From positions 1 through 35,725 of IMG/VR virus record IMGVR_UViG_3300031669_000119: a stretch of DNA of 35,725 bases; one strand, written 5' to 3'. A model generated the notes under the pieces. It searched no databases. It saw only the letters and a list, made by a program, of their open reading frames with translations, and was not told where the DNA came from. Position 1 is the first letter of the stretch; each line of letters opens with the position of its first letter. Positions 15,678-22,488 of this stretch are shown here, in pieces. The position numbers and the translations under genes are program-made. Origin of the DNA: a virus.

Positions 15678-16493
15678 ATGATGGATATTCAAATGATGGT
15701 AGACAACAACATTCCTATTTATGTAGTGAACCGCAGCGCACGTGTATTAGGCACCGCTCATGTGCTGGTGATCGAGTTTCCACATCCGACGGGTGGTCGT
15801 GGCAGCACAGTGAAGATTCCGCCGATCAAGCACCCGATCAACCTTACTCGACGTGTGGCACCCCCCAGTGCGATTCCACTCAGCACAGCGTTCATCGACT
15901 GGGTGAACAAGGGCGTGCTCGAGATCATCGATGTTGAGAAGGCGAAAGAAATTCTGTCGGATCCAGAGGTCCGTGCTTCCGTAACGCAGGCGTACAAGAA
16001 GCTAGAAGCTCGTCGTGGTGAGGCACTCAACCAGCGTCCACAATTCAAGGTGAAACAGGGTGGTTCTCGCGAGACGCACGCTGTAGCCGACCTGGACGAA
16101 GCTCGCCTGTCAATGTCCGATTTCCAGAGCAGTTCTCTTCCAGAGATGAGGCTTCCTCAACCTGAGCCTCAGAACGCGTTAACTGTCTCAGCGGAGACCA
16201 TCACGATTACCCCCAAAATCCAAAAGTTCTGTCGTGACCTGCAGGAGGACAACTCTCTCAAGGGTGATTACCTACGCGAGCTCAAGAGTTGGGACGAGGT
16301 CATACTGAGCGACGATGACATCGGGTACATGCTATCTCAGCTGAGCGAGTTCGACAACATTTGTGCGTACCTGCGGTCCATCAAGGCATCGCGAGCGGGT
16401 GGGTCGGAGGAGCCTACCTTTTCTAAGAAGGGTGGCCAGAAAAACAAGCAGCGTGGCAACAAGCCAAGTGTGTTGTCTGACGAAGATCTGTAG
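15678..16493 (+). CDS. Protein of unknown function in the virion-like block
   Basis: 271 residues, starting at the first of two adjacent ATG codons (15678 or 15681) after GGAG. The N-terminal half is a compact strand-rich domain containing VVNRSARVLG, VLVIEFPHPTGG and VKIPPIKHPINL, followed by a helix KAKEILSDPEV. The middle (about 125-175) is polar and probably a linker, the region 175-240 is helical, and the C-terminus is a basic Gly/Lys/Asn tail ending in DEDL. It lies 19 bases after the preceding gene and 20 before the next. I recognise no family. Confidence 0.7.
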   Translation: MMDIQMMVDNNIPIYVVNRSARVLGTAHVLVIEFPHPTGGRGSTVKIPPIKHPINLTRRVAPPSAIPLSTAFIDWVNKGVLEIIDVEKAKEILSDPEVRASVTQAYKKLEARRGEALNQRPQFKVKQGGSRETHAVADLDEARLSMSDFQSSSLPEMRLPQPEPQNALTVSAETITITPKIQKFCRDLQEDNSLKGDYLRELKSWDEVILSDDDIGYMLSQLSEFDNICAYLRSIKASRAGGSEEPTFSKKGGQKNKQRGNKPSVLSDEDL

Positions 16494-16513
16494 AAAAGGT
16501 TCTGGTGTAACCA

Positions 16514-17770
16514 ATGGCGCTAGTTTCACAACTTAAAGCAGTAAAGGATATGGTAGATGCAGCTGCCACTGCAGCTACCGTTGCCGCTGGCAGTGCAGAC
16601 AACGCGGCCCCTTTTGCTTGGGAACGCGATTTTACAGGCTACCGCACTCCCATGGTGGTGACTAGTACTCATTGGGATCGCCTGCAGAAACAAATAAGGC
16701 TCTTTGTTAATCCACGGGAAATGACATGGAATCTCGCTAAGCGTGAAACTGTGTCAAAAACCGCTGCTGGTGCAATCAGAAACGCGTGGCGTAACCGTTA
16801 TCGTGGTACATACTACGATGAGCCTACAATAAATATCACATTCCAGACGGGCAACATGATGCCTGGCGCTGGGGTGCCTAGCTACTTATTCAAACCCGGC
16901 TACGCGGATGTGCTGACAAGTATTCTACGCCATCCCCCTGTTCCGCCAGGCATAGAGGACTTCTACGATTTTCTAGAGTTGATTGACCAACCGATGCTCG
17001 ATCAGAACAACAGGGAGAATCGGCACATCTTGCGAGTGAACACACGCCTGTTTCCTCGCATTACTTTGGAAGGGTACTTCACGCAAGATCCAATTACGTT
17101 CGTTGAAACAGCAGACGCGGCCAACTCCGTGACGTGGAACGCCACGTTTATGGTGTACAAAACGTCGCCCAAAATCTGGGGAAGGAATGCCGCTGAGGGC
17201 CTTCGTAACGCGTACTCAAACGCCATTCTCAATCACGGTGCCATGAGTGAGCTCCTGCCTCAAAGCTTCGATTTGGCGGAGTTCAACAAATACTGGGCGA
17301 CAGATAAGGGTGCGACCCCGGACGACCAAGCCACGCCGTATAAGACTACGAAGTTGGACTCGGGTACCACCAGGAAAAAGAAGAAAGTTGGCTTGGTAGC
17401 TACGCCTCCAGGTAAGACAGCAACTCCAACACGAAACACCTCTGTGGCGGGAGACTTGCTGCAGCCCAGCACAGTAGACCCCAACGAGGAGATGGGTAAG
17501 CAGGCCCTCGCTGCCACAACTAAGATCCTCGGGGATTACAAAGCCGCTGGTGATCAGCCCGGAACAAGGACCGACGAAACGATCACTCAGACAGAATACT
17601 GGCCACAGCTGCAGGCAGCCATGAACAGCCAGTTTGCCAGCAACCCCGGCGATACACCTCCTACTGTGGAAGACATCAACGCGTTCACTGCATCATGGAT
17701 GAAACAGAATATGGAGCCAGCAGACCTAGCGAAGTACGACGTGCTGCTTCATCGCCTCGAGAACCCGTAG
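16514..17770 (+). CDS. Probable tail or baseplate-associated structural protein
   Basis: 418 residues. The N-terminus is a short Ala-rich helix. The segment around LFVNPREMTWNLAKRETVSKTAAG, followed by YDEPTINITFQTGNMM, resembles phage tail proteins in which an NP-x-x-x-x motif and a beta barrel precede the tube-related core. The C-terminal 150 residues are polar, Lys/Thr-rich (with a TRKKKKVG patch near 290) and look flexible. The last 22 bases overlap the 3' end of the primase gene on the other strand, so there is no room for a terminator between them. The family assignment is tentative. Confidence 0.65.
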   Translation: MALVSQLKAVKDMVDAAATAATVAAGSADNAAPFAWERDFTGYRTPMVVTSTHWDRLQKQIRLFVNPREMTWNLAKRETVSKTAAGAIRNAWRNRYRGTYYDEPTINITFQTGNMMPGAGVPSYLFKPGYADVLTSILRHPPVPPGIEDFYDFLELIDQPMLDQNNRENRHILRVNTRLFPRITLEGYFTQDPITFVETADAANSVTWNATFMVYKTSPKIWGRNAAEGLRNAYSNAILNHGAMSELLPQSFDLAEFNKYWATDKGATPDDQATPYKTTKLDSGTTRKKKKVGLVATPPGKTATPTRNTSVAGDLLQPSTVDPNEEMGKQALAATTKILGDYKAAGDQPGTRTDETITQTEYWPQLQAAMNSQFASNPGDTPPTVEDINAFTASWMKQNMEPADLAKYDVLLHRLENP

Positions 17771-18687
17771 CTCCTCTCGGTTTCCTTCACCATCCTCCAC
17801 AGCTTGTCCAAGTAGGGCTTTGGCATACCGCCAGGATCCATTCCATCCGGGCAGACAAAGTGCTTCAGGTCAAACATTTCTCGTATGTTGGGGGCAATGT
17901 CCAGCCGTGCAGACTCCCCGGCCCCGTCAGAATCCATCGCGAGTATCACCGTTTTTGCTCCTGTGTTCAAGATGTGCATCCTGTTGTCAGGATGGTAGTT
18001 TCCTGTGCCCAGTATAGACAGCGCAGGGATGCCGTAGTTCACCAGACGAATCGCGTCGTAGGGGCCTTCTACCAACACTACCACTTGCCGCTTCATGCCA
18101 ATAACGTGGTCAAGTGGGTAGAGTGCCTCCGCCGAGGACATGTGCTTGGCGTTCCTGTAGGGCGTGTCCAGCTTCCCCCCTGGAGGTGCTTTGTCTGTGC
18201 GACGTGCTACCCATCCCTCGATTTCGCCGTACATAGAGACAGGGAACAGCACGCGCTCACAACGGTCCTTGGGGTTGATGTCGTCGTACCAGCGCAGAGC
18301 ATTAAGCTGTTCTAGCGTCTCCAATGGGACGTGCCGAAATGGTTTCACCCACGGTTCCACGTCCCAGGGGACCTTCACTTCGGCGGCTGCTTTCTGGATG
18401 CGCTTCTCGAGCTTCTTGTTCAGCAACAAGAAGGGGTCGGGCATCGCTTCATCAGAAAGCTGATCTCCATTGATGTGTGCCGCCAGAGCGTTCCAGTTCG
18501 GCCCTTTTACATGACAACCGAAACAGAGGAACGCACCATCCCATCGACGGATGGAGAGACTTGGTGTCTTGTTGTCGTGCCCTCGGAAGCAGAAGGTCTT
18601 CAGGTTTTCCTGGCGCCCGTCTACTCCAAAGACCATCATGCCCTTGGCATTGAGTTGACTGACTATGAAGTCTGTGAGGTCTGTCAT
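17749..18687 (-). CDS. DnaG-type DNA primase
   Basis: The 312-residue protein makes RNA primers for lagging-strand synthesis. The zinc-binding site is C33-x3-H37 (CFRGH) with C55-x2-C58 (CFGC), a CHC2-like arrangement. The TOPRIM domain has E207 (VVVLVEGPYDAIRL) and the DxD pair D252/D254 (LAMDSDGAGESA). It is shorter than bacterial DnaG (about 600 residues) and lacks an extended helicase-binding domain, which is usual in phages. It is alone on its strand between virion and nuclease genes. A candidate promoter (18756-18765) lies about 70 bases upstream of the ATG. Confidence 0.9.
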   Translation of the reverse strand: MTDLTDFIVSQLNAKGMMVFGVDGRQENLKTFCFRGHDNKTPSLSIRRWDGAFLCFGCHVKGPNWNALAAHINGDQLSDEAMPDPFLLLNKKLEKRIQKAAAEVKVPWDVEPWVKPFRHVPLETLEQLNALRWYDDINPKDRCERVLFPVSMYGEIEGWVARRTDKAPPGGKLDTPYRNAKHMSSAEALYPLDHVIGMKRQVVVLVEGPYDAIRLVNYGIPALSILGTGNYHPDNRMHILNTGAKTVILAMDSDGAGESARLDIAPNIREMFDLKHFVCPDGMDPGGMPKPYLDKLWRMVKETERSYGFSRR

Positions 18688-18715
18688 TGTTCAAGTGCCG
18701 AATTACACAGCTATC

Positions 18716-18725
18716 TTGTAAAGTA
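18716..18725 (+). promoter_or_regulatory. Candidate promoter motif TTGTAAAGTA for the nuclease operon
   Basis: The plus strand reads TTGTAAAGTA, 9 of 10 bases of the recurrent motif, in the gap between the primase and the nuclease. It is about 55 bases before the nuclease TTG start. A copy facing the other way lies 30 bases further on, so the two candidate transcripts would overlap at their 5' ends. Confidence 0.45.
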
Positions 18726-18755
18726 ATACTAGTGGAGCGACTGCGCTCTGCCAAC

Positions 18756-18765
18756 TATTTTACAG
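18756..18765 (-). promoter_or_regulatory. Candidate promoter motif CTGTAAAATA for the primase
   Basis: On the minus strand this reads CTGTAAAATA, 9 of 10 bases of the recurrent motif, about 70 bases before the primase ATG. It shares the gap with an oppositely oriented copy at 18716-18725, so both sides of one divergent gap carry the motif in the matching orientation. Confidence 0.45.
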
Positions 18766-18780
18766 TGCGAGGAGAGAGAT

Positions 18781-19707
18781 TTGTCCATCTTCGACATTCC
18801 CAACGCAGAGCGGATTAGTGCTCCTATCCGCAAAAGCTTTGGTGATATTCGCTACATGCGGCGCAAGATAGAGCACCCTGAGTACATTCAGATACGTGCG
18901 AGCAGCTTCCCAATTTGTCCTCGAGCGTACGTTATCTATCGTCGCCTCCCTGTACGGAAGCGTCCTCGTAGGGAGGAGACGTTCATCGCAGAGAGCTCGG
19001 CCTGGATGGGTACCGCGTTGCACCTGGCGCTCCAGAAATGGTTTGCTATCGAGGGTCAGCTTCATGGTAACTGGGTGTGTGTCAACTGCAAGGTAATTCG
19101 TCGGCATCAGACAGGAATACAGGTGTGTGGTTCTTGTGGCCGCGAAATGGTTTACCATGAGTACGCCATCAAGCGCACGAAGGACAATCCGTTCAGTGGG
19201 CACCTTGACGGTATCCTGCGCACCCCCGACAACTACCTCATCGATTTCAAGGGCTCGAGTCTGGAGAAGATTCGGGAGTACAAGGCAGCCAACAAGCCTA
19301 AGGAGTCGCACTACTTACAGATCAACGCGTACGCCAACTACGTCAACGATCACTTGAGTGATTTCGGCTTAACAGAAAAGCTGAAAAAGATAATTATCAT
19401 CTATGTAGATAGGGGTACACCCTGGAAAACGTGGCTTCCTATGCAGGTGTCCATCAGCCGCCATATTTACGAGGACGTACTTGGTCGCATTAAGCTCGCG
19501 GAGGAGTGCTTAACGAGTGGAAGAATCCCACGTGGTCTTTGTGTGGAACCTTCTGACTCCTATGCTACCTACTGCCCTTGGCGTACTGTTTGTTTCTCAC
19601 CCGCGATTGATGGAATTTTGAGTAGGAAGGTAGAGATTGAAGGACAACCACAGGAGAGGTCGGAACACGAGCTATTCATCCTCGCATCGTTCTTAGAGTC
19701 CCACTAG
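18781..19707 (+). CDS. Cas4/RecB-like PD-(D/E)XK nuclease with a zinc-ribbon insertion
   Basis: 308 residues, starting at TTG with a strong GGAGAGAG ribosome site; no ATG fits as well. Nuclease motifs are H81 (GTALHLAL), D143 (GHLDG), D155-x-K157 (IDFKG) and Q180/Y184 (QINAY). Cysteines C46 (FPICPRAY) and C254, C265 and C271 near the C-terminus could hold an Fe-S cluster as in Cas4. An unusual segment at 98-120 carries C100, C103, C116 and C119, a zinc ribbon inserted between motifs H and D. In phages such enzymes process DNA ends in recombination or degrade host DNA. The stop is 14 bases before the KH-protein start. Confidence 0.85.
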   Translation: MSIFDIPNAERISAPIRKSFGDIRYMRRKIEHPEYIQIRASSFPICPRAYVIYRRLPVRKRPRREETFIAESSAWMGTALHLALQKWFAIEGQLHGNWVCVNCKVIRRHQTGIQVCGSCGREMVYHEYAIKRTKDNPFSGHLDGILRTPDNYLIDFKGSSLEKIREYKAANKPKESHYLQINAYANYVNDHLSDFGLTEKLKKIIIIYVDRGTPWKTWLPMQVSISRHIYEDVLGRIKLAEECLTSGRIPRGLCVEPSDSYATYCPWRTVCFSPAIDGILSRKVEIEGQPQERSEHELFILASFLESH

Positions 19708-19721
19708 TGAAAGGAAGAGAC

Positions 19722-20195
19722 ATGGCTGATCGTGACCAACACGAAGAGATTCCATCAGACGAGACGCCAACAGAGAAAGGATCAGACGCGCAGAGTACTG
19801 CCGGTTTTCAGAGCGCTTCCGAGTTTCTGGACAACGAAATTGATTCAGTTGAAGACATCAGTGAGCTCAGCATCGAAGCGCTCGTTGTGCTTTCCATATT
19901 ACGTATTGCCAACCATTCGAAGGAGCTCCGGGTGAACATTATCCGAGCAAGTCGTCTGGTGATTATAGAGTTGGATGTCAAGGAGGAGGATTTAGGGCAG
20001 GTCATCGGTAAGGATGGGCACACCGTGGACGCTGTTCGATCCATCGCCCGCTCTGCTTCTGGTGACTCTGGAGTGGAGTACGACATCATGCTACTAGAGA
20101 AGGGTCGACGTCCTCAACGGGGAAGACGTCGTAGGTCTCCTGGTCGCAACGACAGGCCCCGTGGGCGCTATCACCGCCAGCGTAGCGGGTACTAG
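19722..20195 (+). CDS. KH-domain RNA/DNA-binding protein with arginine-rich tail (KhpA-like core)
   Basis: 157 residues from the ATG at 19722, preceded by AGGAAG; an in-frame GTG at 19707 is less likely. The first 50 residues are acidic and disordered-looking. Residues about 68-125 form a KH domain with the binding loop VIGKDGHTVDAVR (GKDG at 96-99), close in pattern to bacterial KhpA/YlqC-type proteins that bind RNA. The last 30 residues are packed with Arg and Gly (GRRPQRGRRRR), which would bind nucleic acid non-specifically. It follows the nuclease in one operon and ends exactly where the opposing SWIM gene ends. Confidence 0.85.
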   Translation: MADRDQHEEIPSDETPTEKGSDAQSTAGFQSASEFLDNEIDSVEDISELSIEALVVLSILRIANHSKELRVNIIRASRLVIIELDVKEEDLGQVIGKDGHTVDAVRSIARSASGDSGVEYDIMLLEKGRRPQRGRRRRSPGRNDRPRGRYHRQRSGY

Positions 20196-20816
20196 CTAGG
20201 GGATTTCAAACAGGTCACCACCTCGGTCTGGGGTAACGAACCGTCTTTTTGGGATACGGCTTGCTTGGGGTTTCTGCGCCATACGTGTCATCTGCTGCTT
20301 AGCAGCTGCTGTCTTTGTTTCTTGCAGCGCCTCCATTCTCCTGGCTGCAAGGTCGTCTCTTTGCTGAAGCGCATACTTCGCCGCATTCACTAGGTGCTTG
20401 CAGAGGTGCGGGAACATCTGTCTGTTGCGCACGATAGGTCTATTCCCGTTGGACAGCATAATAGACGAACTGTTGTAACGTGTTAGAACCACTTCTAAAT
20501 TGTATATATGGTAAGGGCAGCTGCACCATACCCAAACAGGAGTGGAAGGATCTGGGGGTCCGAAGAATCGCACATAGCTGATTCTTTTTCCGTCTGTACA
20601 CGCTGAGTAAAGGCGTGCCTCGTTGTAGAAAGTTCTGTCTGGTCGGTAATCCCGTCTGAACCCATCCCTGCTTCCTACGTTGTACTCTTTCCGAATTATG
20701 TGGCACTGGGAGTTGGCTCTCTTGATGATCTCTGGGTAGCGTGCGTTGGTGGCGAACACCAGCTGCTTGAGGTTCATTCGCTTGATGGGGGTGGCCGCGT
20801 AGCGTTTTTTTGGCAT
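20196..20816 (-). CDS. SWIM-type zinc-finger protein
   Basis: The 206-residue protein has C98-x-C100 (WCSCPYH) and, 38 residues later, C139-x-H141 (HLCKH), the CxC-xn-CxH signature of the SWIM zinc finger, a domain found in DNA-interacting and recombination-related proteins. A basic N-terminus and a Lys/Arg/Gln-rich C-terminus flank it. It is a single-gene unit on the minus strand between the KH and sigma genes, with its stop codon adjoining the KH stop. Its promoter should lie in 20817-20928, but I find no good minus-strand copy of the recurrent motif there. Confidence 0.75.
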   Translation of the reverse strand: MPKKRYAATPIKRMNLKQLVFATNARYPEIIKRANSQCHIIRKEYNVGSRDGFRRDYRPDRTFYNEARLYSACTDGKRISYVRFFGPPDPSTPVWVWCSCPYHIYNLEVVLTRYNSSSIMLSNGNRPIVRNRQMFPHLCKHLVNAAKYALQQRDDLAARRMEALQETKTAAAKQQMTRMAQKPQASRIPKRRFVTPDRGGDLFEIP

Positions 20817-20829
20817 AATATTTTCGACC

Positions 20830-20839
20830 TTGTAAATTT
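20830..20839 (+). promoter_or_regulatory. Weaker motif copy TTGTAAATTT before the sigma gene
   Basis: Matches 8 of 10 bases of the recurrent motif and lies about 90 bases before the sigma ATG at 20929. If it is the sigma promoter, an autoregulatory loop is possible. It overlaps the alternative TTG start at 20839, which therefore looks less likely to be used. Confidence 0.35.
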
Positions 20840-20928
20840 TGTTTGACGAGAAAGCAGATCTACGGCATCATCCTAGATCAAGGGTGCTCTTTCAGAGAGT
20901 AACTAATCCTGGTGGATGGGTCAACCAA

Positions 20929-22368
20929 ATGTATGTCACAAATCAGAGTCAAACAGAAAACTGGTCAACATTCAACGACTTAGCCAAACGCACTCTTGGA
21001 TACGATCCGTTAGCGAAAGCAGATCTAACGCAGTTGTTTTCCCAGATCGAGCAGTTGGTGTTTCGTGGTGTAGACCATCTTCTACACGCTACCACCTTCG
21101 TTGAGGACAACCTCTGCTACCTGCTCTCCGAGATTGCGTCTGGGGTCATTAAAAGTAGGAAGGTTTACAAGGGAAAGCGCGTTCGCAGGCGCATCGCGTT
21201 AAACGATGAAGTGGAGATGGGCGCTGAGAACAAACGAATCTTCGGCATAGGCTTCGACTTGTTCAAGCTGTCCCGTATGGAGCGGCAAGCAGCTGTTCCC
21301 TTTTCCAAGCGTATCATTCGTACCCTTCGCATCTCCACAAGTCACTATGAAAACATCTTGATAGCGTTCGCCAAAGTGGGAGCGGAGTACATTGAAGTTT
21401 CCGACAAGCTCGCTGAGGTAACCCTTCAGCTGATCCACAAGCGGCAGCAAAACGACAAAAGGTCCACTCAAAAAGGTGAGGCCGACGAGCAGGAGCTCAC
21501 AAGGTGTGCAGAGAGCCTTATCGACCAGATGGACCTTCTCGAGCTCGACATGGGTTGTGTAGAGTCCAACCTCCTTTATGGAACCATTCGTGCTGTGGTA
21601 CGAATTTTGAAACGCGTGCGCGGCCTTCAAGAACGTATCTTGAAGGCGTACTCGCGTTTGGTACTCAAACCCGTAAAAAGCCGTGCGCAAAGCGAAATGG
21701 AAGCCCTCGACCTCTTCCAATCAGGAAGCCTGGGCCTCGCACGTGCGATCTCCCTGTACGACCTCCGATGTGGTACAAGCTTTCCTACCTTCGCCAACTG
21801 GTGGATCCGCCAGAAAATACTTGGCAGCGCTAAGCACAGTGGCTCCCTAATTAAACTCCCCGGCTCCGTCATCGAACGCTACCAGGAAATAATTAAGGCG
21901 GAGCGTTACTTTGAAGCAGACCCTGAGCTCCGTGACTCCTACACCACCGCAGACGTTGCCAAACATTGCAATACCACCGTCAAGTCCGTTGAGCTTGTGA
22001 AAACGAAAGTCCGTGGCACCAGAGTTGTGTCCCTGGAATCTATGGCGACAAGTAACGAGGACGGCTACGAGAGCGAATCCGCTGCCGACAAGGCACTGCT
22101 GGATGAATCGGTGGAGGAGGAGGAGGAGCTCCAGGCTGTATCAGAGTTCGTGTCGCAAGTGCTCAGCCACGTTGACGAAGGGCAGCGAAACCTCGTGTGT
22201 CTTCGCTATGGTATCATCGACCGCGTGGCCACAAGCCCAGACCCACGACAAGAAGTTCGTGAAGTCTTTAGGCAGGCTGCTTGCAAAGCTATCATGCAGA
22301 AATCGATGTCCACGCTCGCCAACAGTCAGACAGCGTTGCTACGTGTGGAAGAGCTCCCCGCTGATTAA
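20929..22368 (+). CDS. Phage RNA polymerase sigma factor (sigma-70 family)
   Basis: I use the ATG at 20929 (MYVTNQSQ, 479 residues); an in-frame TTG at 20839 would add 30 residues. The centre (about 240-300) is sigma region 2: LQERILKAYSRLVLK, EALDLFQSGSLGLARAI, then FPTFANWWIRQKI, the last being the region 2.4-type -10 recognition helix. Region 3 follows (SYTTADVAKHCN). Region 4 is present in outline (EGQRNLVCLRYGIID) but its helix-turn-helix has lost the usual GVSRERVRQIE signature and is about two residues short. The first 200 residues match nothing I know. It should redirect host RNA polymerase to phage promoters, perhaps those with little need of a -35 element. Confidence 0.85.
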   Translation: MYVTNQSQTENWSTFNDLAKRTLGYDPLAKADLTQLFSQIEQLVFRGVDHLLHATTFVEDNLCYLLSEIASGVIKSRKVYKGKRVRRRIALNDEVEMGAENKRIFGIGFDLFKLSRMERQAAVPFSKRIIRTLRISTSHYENILIAFAKVGAEYIEVSDKLAEVTLQLIHKRQQNDKRSTQKGEADEQELTRCAESLIDQMDLLELDMGCVESNLLYGTIRAVVRILKRVRGLQERILKAYSRLVLKPVKSRAQSEMEALDLFQSGSLGLARAISLYDLRCGTSFPTFANWWIRQKILGSAKHSGSLIKLPGSVIERYQEIIKAERYFEADPELRDSYTTADVAKHCNTTVKSVELVKTKVRGTRVVSLESMATSNEDGYESESAADKALLDESVEEEEELQAVSEFVSQVLSHVDEGQRNLVCLRYGIIDRVATSPDPRQEVREVFRQAACKAIMQKSMSTLANSQTALLRVEELPAD

Positions 22369-22401
22369 AATAAAGCGGAACCTCAGAAACCATCCCCTAC
22401 C

Positions 22402-22411
22402 TTGTAAAATA
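22402..22411 (+). promoter_or_regulatory. Perfect TTGTAAAATA motif before the ssDNA-binding protein
   Basis: The plus strand reads CCTTGTAAAATACGTGAG in the 120-base gap after the sigma gene, 78 bases before the ATG of the ssDNA-binding protein. It would start the long rightward recombination operon. The gap otherwise holds only the AAGGAG ribosome site at 22473-22478. Confidence 0.5.
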
Positions 22412-22488
22412 CGTGAGTACAGCTTGCAGCTACGACCGTGACGCTGAGCTTGTGACATTTACCAGACAGTGAAAAGGAGCACACAGTA

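Noticed and set aside
20839-20928. TTG start for the sigma gene
   Set aside because: It overlaps the candidate promoter motif and has no ribosome site; the ATG at 20929 is simpler, though unproven.
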